Assembly (NCBI GenBank): GCA_019916065.1
Contig: CM034241.1
Coordinates: 4,967,062-5,031,061, forward strand
Source: Vitellaria paradoxa
Lineage: Eukaryota > Streptophyta > Magnoliopsida > Ericales > Sapotaceae
Reading direction: 5' to 3'
Length of the DNA: 64,000 bases
Shown: one piece after another, positions 33,664 to 45,211 of the stretch
Layout: the number at the start of each line of letters is the position of its first letter
Position numbering within the stretch: the first letter of the stretch is position 1
Notes under the pieces: model-generated
Database searches by the model: none
The model's input: only the letters and a program-made list of their open reading frames with translations
Told to the model about the DNA's origin: nothing
Made by a program: the position numbers and the translations under genes

Positions 33664-35298
33664 TCATATTTTATATATACATATATATATATATATATAT
33701 AAAGTAGAGTTTGCCAACGACGCTACGTCACGTAAGACTTAATTTGCGTTATGGCTGTGACACGTGACACTTAATTATAACTATCTTATACCACGTAAGA
33801 CTTAACTTACACTACGGTTGTGACACGTGATACCTAATTATAGTTATCTTAATTATCTTATAAAGAAATTAGTATTTTACATAATTACTACTTACTTACA
33901 ATTTTTAATTTTATTCAAATTAAAATGTTCATGGATGTTACTTAATATTTTTATTTAATTTACACTTCTATTTATCATATAACTTCTTTTTTTAATTTTT
34001 ATTTAAAAAATATTCTTATTTGTTCTATATTTCAATAAATTATTATTTACAACATAATAAATATTAATATTGTTATCAAATAAGATAATACAAAAAAATA
34101 TTTATCATGTTAAATAAAGATTTTAATAATAAATATTAATATTAAATGAAATAACGTAAAAATATAATTAACCTGTTAAATAAAAATTTTAATTTATTAA
34201 CATATTTATAATTATAATTATCTTAATTTATAATTATATAATTTAAATAAAATTAGCGTTGTATATAATTACCTCTTATTCACAATTTTAGTCACACTAG
34301 AATATTCGTGGATATCACTTGATGTTTTTATTTAATCGACACTTCTTTTTAATTATCATATAACTTTTTATTTTAAATTTTTTATAATTTAATAAATTGT
34401 TATTTAAAAATAATAAATAAAATATTATTATTAAATAAACTAATACAAAAAATAATTAACCTATTAAATAAAGATTTTAATTTATTAGCAAGTGACATGT
34501 TCTTTATTATTTTTATCATCAGGCAAAATAAGTAATATATCTTAAATCAAATTGTAATATTATTTATTGAAATTATATATATATATATTGTAATATTATT
34601 TATTAAAAAGTATAAAATAATATTAAAAAATAAAAAATAAAATTGGCAATGAATAAATTAATCTAATTAAAATGCCACTTAAAACTTTTCTTGAATTTAG
34701 ATTTTTAGTTCGATCAAACTAGTATTTTAATCGAAATAAGATAAGATTTCAAAACGGTATTTTAATCTAAATAAAATAAGATTTTCTAAAAAACAAAATC
34801 TATAAATAGATACAAAGTTTTTTTTTCTTTTAAATTTTTTAAAGACTTTTTATTACAATAATTTTCTCTTTGACTTTATGATTTGCTAGGTAAGTACTTA
34901 AATTTTGATTTTTTAAAATTTTTTTATGTAATTGATATGTATTTTGTAAGTTTTTATATGTAATTGATATATATATACATTACGGTAGGAAGAGTAAAAA
35001 TAATAATTATAAAAATTGTTTAATTATATGAGTAAGTGTTGTTATTCTTCAACCATTTTGATTTTTTTCTTTTATTTTTATTTATTAGAATTAGAATTTA
35101 ATTGAATCGATATTATTGATGGTATCAATATTTTAATTTGTTTTACGTTCACTAACTATTTGATTGAATTTGCATTAACAACTGTATATATTTCTTTCAA
35201 ATATATTTTTACAACTTAACTGTTTTAACATATGATAATATCTTCAACTTAATCATATAATATGATAAATTCGTGCATCGCACGGGTCATATCACTAG
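33664..35298 (+). mobile_element. non-autonomous Helitron
   Basis: The 3' end is diagnostic: a hairpin CGTGC-ATC-GCACG at 35272-35284, then 10 bases, then terminal CTAG at 35295-35298. The next base is T and the base before the proposed 5' TC (33664-33665) is A, as expected for insertion between A and T without duplication. Both flanks are a TA-rich microsatellite that the element appears to have split. The interior is AT-rich, noncoding and partly tandem, for example two ~64 bp copies containing CACGTAAGACTTAA near 33728 and 33792. The 5' border is less certain than the 3' border. Confidence 0.7.
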
Positions 35299-35775
35299 TA
35301 TATATATATATATATATATATATCAGGGCAACTTTGGGCTATAATTTAAATAGTCTAGCCCCAAAAAAAATTTATTTCAAATTTATTTTTTTTTTTAAAT
35401 TTAGTCCATTTTAAATTTTTGTATATGTAAATTTAAAACTAAAAAAAATTTGTACTATGGTTTCAACCCTCCTTAAAATTTTAAAAAATAGTTGAACTTG
35501 ATAGAAAAATACTACTAGTAAAACAAATAAATTTTTGCGTTAAAAAAAATTTAGATTATAAACTAATATTCTTAAATTTTAATTTTTTTTCTTAATTATT
35601 ATATATAATCTAAAAATTAGAAATCTAACTGATTGTACCATTTATACATATATATTAATTTACTTATTTTTTTTACCCCTAACTTAAAATCTTAGCTTCA
35701 TTCTTATTCCAATCTATTCTATCTTTGCATTCTTTGTTAAGCTAAAATTTTTGTGGTCGAATCTACTTCATCTTG
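35299..35775. other. AT-rich spacer
   Basis: Begins with the (TA)n run continuing from the Helitron target site (to about 35323). No gene or complete element is visible in the rest. Confidence 0.5.
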
Positions 35776-35972
35776 AAATTCTTAATTTTTTTTTTTAATA
35801 TCTCAGAGTGTCCGAACTAGCTTGTGCGCACCTTGACTATTCCCTGGAGCCCTGACATTAACGACCAGATGAACCTCCAGTGACCCTGAGGAGACTCGAA
35901 CTATTAAACTACTGAAAAATAAATTCAAGATTTTACCAATTGAGCTAACCCTGAGAGTTAAATTCTTAATTT
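35776..35972 (-). mobile_element. tRNA-derived SINE, minus strand, 13 bp TSD
   Basis: Identical 13 bp repeats AAATTCTTAATTT flank it at 35776-35788 and 35960-35972. On the minus strand the 171 bp insert starts with a tRNA-like head (GGTTAGCTCAATTGGTAAAA as A box, TAGTTCGAGTCTCC as B box), continues through a body containing GGTGCGCACAAGC, and ends in an A-rich tail that appears as the T run at 35789-35796. All features of a full-length SINE are present. Confidence 0.88.
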
Positions 35973-37614
35973 GGCACACACTAATCCCAGATTCTGAACG
36001 GGCCTCGTGCATGACGTTCACACGTGCGGTTTGTCCCTTAATTTTGCCAAGTCTCTGTCTGCTGACAACGCTCATATGATAAACCATTTAAAATTTGTCC
36101 AAAGGAAGCATAAGGAAAATTTCACCTGTAAATATTTTTATCATATCCACGCAGTTAGCATCTAATATTGCTTACCAAAGTTATGCTTAGTTTAGTGTAA
36201 GTGTATAGAATGTAATTATTCCGATCCTAATTTAAGCTATCCTTATATTAATTTGGTATTAAAAAAAGGAATAAATTACACTTATTTTTCCTTAATATTA
36301 TAGTAATTAGTCACTTATCAATTTTTATAAATTATACTTATCTCTCTTATTTTAAAATATTAATATTAACCTCCTTTTATTAAATCAACTGTTAAATCTT
36401 AATAGAAAATGTCAAAGTAATTAATATTTTAGGTGTTTTTTATTTTATCCCTTCTTTTCTCACATTTTTATCGGTTTTATTTATAAAAATTTTCAAAAAA
36501 AGTAAAAATAAAAAAATTTTTGTAGATTTTTTTAAAGAAAACTAACAAAGATGCGTGAAAGAATGAAGTAAAATAGAAAGACCATCTAAACTTTTGATTA
36601 TTTAGATATTTTCTGTTAAATTTTAACGGTTGATTTAATGAAAATAGATCAATAGTAATAATATTTCAAAATAAGAGAGGTAAGTATATAGTTTTTAAAT
36701 GTTAAATGGTGATAAGTGTAATTACTCAAATATTGAAGAAAGATAATTTGTAATTTTACCTGAGAAAATAATGTTGAAATGTTATTTTTTAGAAATATCT
36801 ATTTCCACATTAATTAAGAAAATGCATCTGTAATTTGAATGATAGAAGAGTTAATCTATTCTAATTAAGAGTTTATGAAAAAAAAAAAGGAAGCAAAAAA
36901 CGACTCACAACACTATAATCACAGGTTTCTATCTCTCTTTATCTATATATATATATATATATATTTTGTTACTATATCATCAGGCTGTAAAACAATTGTT
37001 TTACTTGTATACTCTATTTTCGACCTAAATTTACATCTTAGGTATCACAAAAGTATAAAATTATTTCTTGATGAATTTTATATCAACTTAACAAATTTCA
37101 AACAAATTCAAACTCAAGTTATAAAATAATAATTTTATCCTTAGTCTATATTTTTTTGTCCCAATTCACATTATAAGCATTCAGACAGGCTAAAAGAAAG
37201 TATTCCATAGCAAATTTGTTATTAATAAATTTCTTACTGATTCGACCTCGGACAAATCAGTAAATAACTAAGAGAAAACACCAAGATTGTATCAAAACTT
37301 AGTGTGGGTTTCATGTCCTCGTTGTCGCTGCTGCTCAATAATGGTATTTTATCTAGACTTTCAATAATGATATTCTGCGAGGAGGAATGAGAGGCTAAAG
37401 AAGAAGAAGAAGAAGAAGAAGAGGGGCGAAACAAGAGATGGGAAGAAAAAAGACTATATGATCTGGGTGTTAAGGTTGAATCGGCGAAGAGGAGATTTAA
37501 GGGATTGAGAAAAACGGTTCTTTCTACGCTGGTGACGGTAGGTTCGAGAGAAACTCCGAGGTATTTGCTGAGAAGTATGAGCAGCAGCAAGGAGAACAAG
37601 AAACCTATATAATT
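35973..37614. other. spacer around a long-TIR MITE
   Basis: Apart from the MITE at 36267-36761 the region holds an (AT)n run at 36944-36964 and an AGA-rich run at 37398-37421. On the minus strand 37599-37234 is open for about 120 codons with a leucine-rich start and a serine run, but it begins with TTG, not ATG, and matches nothing I recognise. Confidence 0.45.
36267..36761. mobile_element. long-TIR MITE, Mutator-like, second example
   Basis: About 495 bp with inverted arms of roughly 180 bp. The left arm begins AGGAATAAATTACACTTATT. The reverse complement of the right arm begins AGGTAAAATTACAAATTATC. Both share TACTTA/TACTTATCTCTCTTATTTT and ATTAAATCAAC(T/C)GTTAAA further in. The short core is noncoding. 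Same type as 4835-5742 but a different family. Confidence 0.65.
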
Positions 37615-37906
37615 AAGTTTTGGAACAATCTGCCCCGAAAGAGATAGTTGATTTGGTTCAGATGACGGGCTAAAGGGTCTGTGATCAACAGGTCTCGGAT
37701 TCGACTCCGCTCCGGGGACAGTCTTTCCTCTAATTGTGGAGGGCCATCTAACAGTCTTTTCGACTGAGCCCGTTAATCAGGGCTTGCCTAGATTGGTTTA
37801 CTCTCTGTGATTCTTATCGGCTAGAGTCACAGAGCGAGTTTCATCCAGTGCACACTCTTACGGTAGCAGTTGCGGGCTTTCTCGTGCCCGAAGTTTTGGA
37901 ACAATC
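37615..37906 (+). mobile_element. tRNA-derived SINE with 16 bp TSD
   Basis: Identical 16 bp repeats AAGTTTTGGAACAATC flank a 260 bp insert at 37615-37630 and 37891-37906. The head (about 37631-37720) resembles a tRNA: the first bases TGCCCCG can pair with CGGGGACA near 37714, and GGATTCGACTCC is a B box. The body is relatively GC-rich and includes CACAGAGCGAGTTTCATC. Unlike the other two SINEs, it ends CTCGTGCCCG without an A or T tail. Confidence 0.85.
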
Positions 37907-40671
37907 CCAATGTTTTTCCTTTCTTAGTTATTTATTAGTTTATTCTTAAAAAATAAAAATAAATATATTTTTAAATTGAATGATCTGATTAACTCGATTC
38001 AACGGCTGAAATTTAAATTGAAGTTTTTGAATTTCTAAAGTAATTTCAACTTCAAATCCCAAGAAGTCTATTCGGCTTATTAACTAAGTTGAATTTCAAC
38101 AACAATTTCAATGATATTAAGAATAAGGTCAATTTTTAAGGGTGATGGAGTTGTTATAAATAAAAATTAGTTAATTAGAATATAAAATTAATAGTTAGTT
38201 AGAATTTATATCAAATTAGTTAGTTGGTTTAGTTATTATAATAATTTATAAATAGAGAAATATTGTAAGAAAAAAGAAATAGGAAAAGAATTATTCATTT
38301 TGGAATTAATTTTTCATTTGGGAGAGAGGAGTTACTCTCAAATCAAACCTAATTATTTTCATTTTCTTTTATTTTCTTACCATCCAAACATCAAAAAATA
38401 GGTTCATCTCATTCAACCACCATGAAATTCAACCAAAAGATTTTTCTTTGAAAACCCAATATTAATGATATTTCAATTAAATAAAATCAAGTCCACAAAA
38501 TACTAAATGTGGGAAATTGAAGCATTTATTATGCCAAATATTGATTTTGTCTACTATAAAAAAAAATATCTAACTCGAGAAATAAATAAATTAAAAAAAT
38601 TAACTTTTTAAGTATACAAATAAATTTATCAAACAAAGTATAAGAATCTTTATTCTAAAAACTTAATTTGAATTTTGCAAAAGAAAAAATGGTTTTTTTA
38701 AAAAATTTAAAATTAAAAATTTTTATTATAATAAGATAATTCATATGCATAAGTAATTTCTTTTTTCAAAAAAATTAGATTGTAACTGTCCATTTACTTA
38801 TCAAAATATTTACGAAAAAATTGATAAATTGTTTTTATTTATGACATTATAATTATATTTTTAATTGAATTTTTTTATATGTAATGACTTTTATGACATT
38901 ATAAATAGGCAAAATATATGTAAAAAAATAGATGAACAATTGTATAATTTTAATTAATGAAAAATAAAATGAAATATAAAAATTTATTTATAAAATACAA
39001 ATAGACTCATTTTTTTAATTAATGAAAAAAAAAGTAAAATAGAATAGAAGGGACCATACGTCAAGTTGTAATTATTCCTAGGAATGCCTTACGCTAGTCA
39101 CGCCAAACATGTAAACGTGTGACCTTTCCTTTTCTTTCCTTTTATTTTATTTTTATTATTTTTTTATATTTCATGGAAGATGACAGCATGGCCACTAACC
39201 CCGTCCCTCATACGTGTGTGGGTGTGTCTAAATATATATTCATTTCATATTGTTACCGGCAAGCTATTTTTTTGATTATCTACTTCATAAATAATCCAAT
39301 GACTTCAGTCATTTATATCGAGATGGGATAATTTAATAATTCTAAAAGTTTTTTTTTTTTTTTTAAATCTATCAGATACCGCTCAAGCGACCTAAAGGGG
39401 ATGTTCGAACAAAAACTGACCGAGATCAATTCTCTCCGACCTATGGTCAGAATCCTCAGGCTGTTCGAACCCAAAAAATTAGAAACCGATATTTGGGCCT
39501 GCTTCGCACCCGAAACCCGAGCACTATTATATGCCCCAAATCACCATTTCAACTCCCTTATCCAACAATAGGTATTCAATAAATATTAATTATATTTTTC
39601 AAACAATCTTAAAATGAATTTATTTAATCTTAGTATCTACCGTCTTCACAAAACAAATCTCATTATTGTTCTCATAATAATCATACGATGATTTTCACAT
39701 ATAGTAATTCAGCAAGTTCGCCAGTCGCTTCTAAGTCACGTGCAATGTTTCTTCGTCAAGGGATACCAGGACCTCTTTCAATAAATAGCAGGGTCGTGTC
39801 TATCAAAAAAACTCCGATGATCACGTTAGCCGAGAATTCTAGACGGTGTATATATATATATTTGTTTTATGTACAAGAATGTTTGTTATCTCCCTTGATG
39901 CAGAAATCTCTCCCTTATATGTGTCACAGCTCCCTGCGGGGAAAGGCCACATGAAGATTCTTCTGCTATGGAAATATTTCATAAATGAAATATTTATAAT
40001 GCCACGTAGGCCGCCCATATTACGGGATGGGAATCACGTGATTCTAGACAGGAATGCCGCATGGCACGTGGGTACCTTTTGACCGTTAGAGGTTTGATTG
40101 GGATCTGCGTACGGACACGATCGGTCGGGTCTATGTGTTCGTTCGGGCAAAACCTTTAATTGGCTATTCTAAGCCCGATCGACAGAGCCATGTCTGGCCC
40201 AATTTCTCGTTCGAGAATCGTTCTCATCAACATACATATTCAACTGCTGAAATATGGATTGAATCCCTCCAATCTATCTCCAACTCTTGTAGACTGTAAG
40301 TTGCTAAATACTATAAATAAATAGAAAATACCCCTTTCAACCCAAAAAAAAAAAAAAAGAAGAAGAGTCAAGCAAAGACACAAATTGCTTCATTAGTTCC
40401 TTTAGCAAATGAATTACCTAACTAATAATATATATAGACATATATATAACACCACAGAAATGAAAACCCAAAGAAGGAAGTGTACCATTTTTTGGCAGAT
40501 TCAATTATGTGCCATGGGCTGATCCCCAAGAACCAAATGAAGAACCAGCAACTTCACCTGCCACCTCCTTCAGAGTTTCAGAGACACACTCTCACCAGAA
40601 GATCCAGATCCTAACTCATCACCAATTCCTAGAGTGTCCAAAAGATTTTCAGAAGATACCTGTTAAGATGG
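37907..40671. other. spacer with possible LTR remnants
   Basis: Positions 38147-38360 look like an LTR fragment: a TGTTATAAAT start, a TATA-like TTTATAAATAGAG near 38245 and a downstream TTTGGGAGAGAGG tract. No second LTR or primer site was found. Positions 39380-40260 are clearly less AT-rich than their surroundings and contain no convincing frame; they may be a diverged LTR or other element. An (AT)n run lies at 39848-39861. Confidence 0.4.
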
Positions 40672-43049
40672 AAAAAATAAATATAAACCAAACCAGACTA
40701 AACCAAATCAAGCCTTTTCCCACTAAGTGGGGTCGGTTATATGGATTTGTCGACGCCAATTAGATCTATTTAGGGGCATGTCCTCCGATAATCTAGGTAG
40801 GTCAGGTCATATTTAATGGTTTCTTTCTAGCTTCTCTTGAGTCTTCGTCTACCTCTCCTACTCCTGGCAATCTCCATATTTTCACACCTTCTAACAGGTG
40901 CCTCTGCTGGACGCCTTCTAACATGGCCAAACTATTTTAATCGATTTTCTCTCATTTTATCTTCAATCGGTGCTATTCGTACTTTGCCCCTAATCTCCTC
41001 GTTCCTAATCCTATCTTTCCTTATAATCCCGCACATCCACCTTAGCATCCTCATCTCTGCAACTGCCATCTTCTGACCATGATTATGCTTTACTGCCTAA
41101 CACTCTGATCCATATAGCAGCGCTGGTCTAACCGCTACCTTATAATACTTTCCTTTCACCTTAAGGGGGATTTTTCGGTCACACAAAACCCCCGAAACAC
41201 TCCTCCATTTGGTCCACCCAGCTTGAATCCTGTGACTTACATCAGTATCAATCCCTCCATCTTGTTGCACCATAGATCCAAGGTACCTAAATTTATCTTT
41301 CTCTACAATCTTTTGTGTGCCTAAACTTACTTTTATACTACTCGTTATCCTACTTTGACTAAACTTACATTCCATATATTCTGTCTTGCATCAGCTTAGC
41401 CTAAACCCTTTTGTCTCTAACGTATCCCGCCACAATTCTAGCTTAGCATTCACTCCTTCTCTCGTCTCATCTACAAAAACAATATCATCTGCAAATAACA
41501 TACACCATGACACCTCATCCTGAATATGTCTTGTATTCTCATCCATAACTAAAGCAAACAAGTACGGGCTTAACGCTGAGCCTTGATGTAAACCAATCGT
41601 GATAGGGAACTCATTAGTCTCTCCACCAGTCGTCTGTATAGATGTCATGGCTCTATCATACATGTTCTTTATCGCCTCAATATATGCGACACAAGCTCCT
41701 TTCTTTTCCAATACTCTCCATAGAATCTTTTTCCAATACTCTCTATAGAATCTCCCTAGGAGCCCGATCATATGCCTTCTCTAAATCGATGAACACCATA
41801 TGTAAATCTTTTTGACCTTCTCTATACTGTTCCATTAACCTTCTCAAGAGAAAGATAGCCTCCATGGTTGATCTTCCAGGCATGAAACTAAATTTGTTCT
41901 TTGAAACGTTTGTTGTCCTTCTTAGTCTTCTCTCAATAACTCTCTCCCATAATTTCATCGTATGGCTCATCAATTTAATCCCGTGATAGTTCACACAGTT
42001 CTGAATATCTCCTTTGTTCTTGTATATGGGTATAAGGATACTTTTCCTCCATGCATCAGGCATCTTCTTGCTTTTTAGCACTACATTAAAAAGTTTTGTC
42101 AACCAACTTATGCCATCCTCTCCTAAGCACCTCCAAACCTCAATAGGGATACCATCTGACCCAACCGCTTTCCCATTCTTCATCCTTTTTAATACTTCTT
42201 TTACTTCTTCCCTATTGATTCTCCTATAGAACATAAAATTTAATTATTCCCTAAAAGTGGTAAACTGCCCTAAATGTATGTCACTACTACTACTTTCGTT
42301 AAATAACTTGTAGAAGTAGCTCTTCCAACGCTCCTTTATCTCCTCTTCCTTTACTAATACCTTTTCATCCTCATCCTTAATGCATTTAACTTGGTTTAAA
42401 TCCTTGGTCCGTCTATCTCTAGATTTAGCAAGCTTGAATATCTCTTTTTCGCCCTCCTTAGTGTCAAGTCGCCTATATAAATCCTCAAATGTCTTTGCCT
42501 TAGCCTCAGTAACTACCTTTTTAGTTTCTCTTCTAGCTTCTCTATACCTCTCCAAGTTCGCTTCATTTCGATCGTTTTGCCAAGATTTAAAACACTCTCT
42601 TTTAACTCTTATCTTGTCTTGGACGGCCTTGTTCCACCACCATGTCTCTTTCTGTGTCGGAGTACTCTCTTTGAATTCTCCTAAGACTTCTTTCCCTACC
42701 CTCCTAATATACTTTGATACCTTATCCCACATAATATTTGCACTCTCATTTACCGTCCAAATGTTTTCCTCTAGTACTCTTTCCCTGAATGCTGCTTGCT
42801 TATCACCTTTTAAGTTCCACCATTTAGTCTTTGAGCATCTATACAACTTCTTTTTTCTAGCGCACCTTTGAAGCTGCACATCTATGACCAACAACCTATG
42901 TTGGGCAGTCAAGCTCTCCCTCGGTATAACTTTACAATCTTTACAAGCTACACGATCTCTTTTCCTAGTTAAGAAGAAGTCAATCTGTGTCTTTAAGAAG
43001 CCACTCTTATAAGTCACCAAATGTTCCTCTCTCTTCCTAAAAAATAAAT
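40672..43049 (-). pseudogene. RTE-type LINE, 5'-truncated, broken
   Basis: The element runs 43038 down to 40683 on the minus strand. It encodes the end of an endonuclease domain (KREEHLVTYKSG, QIDFFLTRKRDR), a linker, and an RTE reverse transcriptase with [39 protein letters not shown] and the catalytic [11 protein letters not shown], then the C-terminal RTE region (FRYLGSMVQ, WFGHVRRRP). Breaks: in-frame stop at 42244-42246; a 25 bp tandem duplication at 41704-41752 that shifts frame; a TGA for Arg at 41391; a TAG for Trp at 41097. The direct repeats AAAAAATAAAT at 40672-40682 and 43039-43049 may be the target duplication, though the word is low-complexity. The 5' truncation lies within the endonuclease. 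Dead copy. Confidence 0.88.
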
Positions 43050-43473
43050 AAAAATAAAAATAAAAAATCCACTTCTTAAGATTGGAAGACTTGAGAACAT
43101 CCGTGGTCGACATTTATCTGTAAAGGCATTTTTTTTTAGGGGGGGAAGAGGTCAAACAAAGCAAAAATTTTGATATCAGTGCCACGGACTATGGGCTTGT
43201 TTGGAATTAGTAAAAAACTCTACAAAACTCTACAAATACGAATTACGAGACTATAAAATTTAAATTCTCTACTCATTACACAAAACACGAGATATTAACT
43301 TTTACAATTTTATACACTTTCATACAATTCTAAACACACCCTATATTAATAAGTAATGATTAAGTTATCAAAGAGTTCCTTTGTTACATTCCCCACTCCC
43401 CCAAAAAATTGTAACAAAAAAAGCTTCTTTTTAAAATACTAACAACCCTATTGGGCTTGACAAGATTAGGAAA
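43050..43473. other. spacer with MITE family 2 copy
   Basis: Contains a short A/T and G-rich junction region at 43050-43150, then the MITE family 2 copy at 43196-43346. Nothing else is recognised. Confidence 0.5.
43196..43346 (+). mobile_element. MITE family 2 copy
   Basis: About 150 bp starting TTGTTTGGAATTAGTAAA and ending ACAATTCTAAACACACCC. Nearly the same word order occurs at 63455-63606 (CTACAAACACGAATTACAAG; here CTACAAATACGAATTACGAG), and a reversed relative lies at 54420-54535. The ends are inverted (GTTTGGAATT versus GTTTAGAATT). Confidence 0.6.
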
Positions 43474-43956
43474 TGTTTTGTTACAGTCTTAAATGAACTC
43501 ACCGCCTATAAGTTAGTTGTTAAGGAAAGAGAGGCCAAGACATATATACAAGCACCACACCAGTTTCTCATATTATCGATGTAGCACAAACAAATGCAAC
43601 TTATGTTACGTATGTACATGAGATCGTAACATTCCAACACGCTTGGCAACCTTACCCTATACAAGCAACCTTTGCGCTATAGTCTTGGGCACAATATCAG
43701 TATCACTTTAGAATTATAGTCCCAAACGAACACTACAATACTGTCGTCACCCCCCGCTCTCGCAACAAATGAACGACGAGGTGCATGCTTTGTTACCACT
43801 TGTTATATCTTAAGAGAACTTACCTTAAAAACTAATTGTTAAGAGAAGATAATCCAAGATATTTAAACACCACCTCAACATCCCACACACCCAACACAAT
43901 CAATATGGGACAAATGCAGCCTATACTACATATACCCATAAAATCATAACATGTTC
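43474..43956 (-). mobile_element. TRIM retrotransposon 3, minus strand
   Basis: Two direct repeats, 43479-43631 (153 bp) and 43801-43951 (151 bp), both begin TGTTA and end TAACA when read on the minus strand. Just inside the 5' repeat (minus orientation, 43800 downward) lies AGTGGTAACAAAGC, a degenerate initiator-tRNA-Met primer site at the usual 2-base spacing. Flanking bases TGTTT (43474-43478) and TGTTC (43952-43956) are a near-match target duplication. The 169 bp interior is noncoding. The repeats are well diverged, so the insertion is old. Confidence 0.78.
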
Positions 43957-44369
43957 TCAACACTAAATTTTTACTACAAAAGACAAGCAATTTCAACCAA
44001 CCAAAGAATAAACAGTCGTAAACCGAACTTATAAGTTTCACCAACAAAAAATGCAATTCTAACATTAGTGGACTTTCTTAGTTGGGCTCCAAGAGTCACA
44101 TCATTGGTGCCTCAGAAGCATAGAAACTTATAAGGAGGTGTCACGTTTGTATCTGACACTCCTCTAATGCGTGTAGGACTGGCGGTGACGAATCGAGTTG
44201 ACATGACATATTCAGATTCATAATTGTCTATGCTCAAACACCAGAACACATAAAATAATTGATTTATCTCATAATCATGTAAAATTCGGATAAACCTATT
44301 CCTGCATTCAGTTTTTCTCTCAGTAATTTAATGATCCCTCAGTAATTTAAAGATCGTGTCGTATCGTGT
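43957..44369. other. spacer downstream of the CID-like fragment
   Basis: Includes a small tandem pair of CTCAGTAATTTAA units at about 44319-44351. The missing 3' exons of the CID-like gene would be expected here on the minus strand but were not found. Confidence 0.45.
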
Positions 44370-44802
44370 TGGGGACATCAATGGGAGTGATTCTGGGACT
44401 CATAAGATACACCAGGAAAGGTCATCCGAAGATATGTCAAATCCATGTCAAATTCTTCATCCAGGATCTTCTTTTCAGCCATTTCTATTGAATTTTGCGA
44501 TGATGAACCGTAAAAGCCATGGACAGAGTTGTCCTTCAGCATGTAATCCTCAGAAGGCATTGTACCATAGGCAATGTAGTTTTGAGAAACTTTGCTTTGG
44601 TTTTTTGCTGTATCCTCAGAATGCAGTCCGAAACAGACAATCTCATTGCCACTCACATAATCTTTTTTGCTGTTAATGAGTAGTCTTTGCTTGCATCAGT
44701 GCCTCTTCTGGAAAGTGGTATGTATGATGCTGTTTACGGATTCAAGGAAGATGTTTTTGTCTTCATTGCCTTTGTTCATAAACAGATCACCGTCAAAAAC
44801 TC
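44370..44802 (-). pseudogene. CID5/CID6-like (PABP-interacting, CUE region) gene fragment
   Basis: After an acceptor-like TTTTTTAG (minus, ending 44803) a frame reads VFDGDLFMNKGN... and ends at a TGA (44696). The same frame continues beyond that stop through SGNEIVCFGLHSED and YGSSSQNSIEMAEK to EFDMDLTYLRMTFPGVS, stopping at 44378. The last part resembles the CUE-like region of plant CID5/CID6 proteins (PABP-interacting proteins that bind the PABC domain through a PAM2 motif). The downstream half of the CUE helix bundle and the N-terminal PAM2 motif are not found. A leader-like exon with a GTGAGT donor lies at 50574-50700 on the same strand. Best read as a gene broken by the insertions between; family assignment is tentative. 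Confidence 0.45.
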
Positions 44803-45211
44803 CTAAAAAACAGAAAATAGCATCATTAGCATATAACACCTGTGAAAAAAAAAAAAAAAAAAAAACTAGCAATGCTTTTTGTGCCATAAAAAATTTTGCA
44901 ATTTAAAAGACTAGCTTCGTCATACATGTTCCAGTAAAGCTACAAAACCAACTAAAGGATAATTTAAACTTCTACAGCCATGAGTGCTACAAGGAAAACG
45001 AAGATCAGCAATGTAAGCATGCCTAGATTTATGAAGGTTGCATCATTACTTAAAACTCATGACATCAATTCAAATAGCATTGCATAACCCTGAACCAAAG
45101 CCAACGGAAATTTCCTCAAGGGCATACCAGTGTCGTATTTGACAAACCTCGTAAATGGAGGTTCATGCAGCTCATGCACAGAAAACAAATTCCAAACTAG
45201 AGATGGAAATC

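Noticed and set aside
37234..37599. Minus-strand frame of 121 codons with a leucine-rich start
   Set aside because: It begins at TTG, the serine run is encoded by a trinucleotide repeat, and no family resemblance was found.
38147..38360. Solo LTR
   Set aside because: A TATA-like box and an LTR-like style are present, but neither a clear 3' border ending in CA nor a target duplication could be found, so it is only mentioned as a possible remnant.
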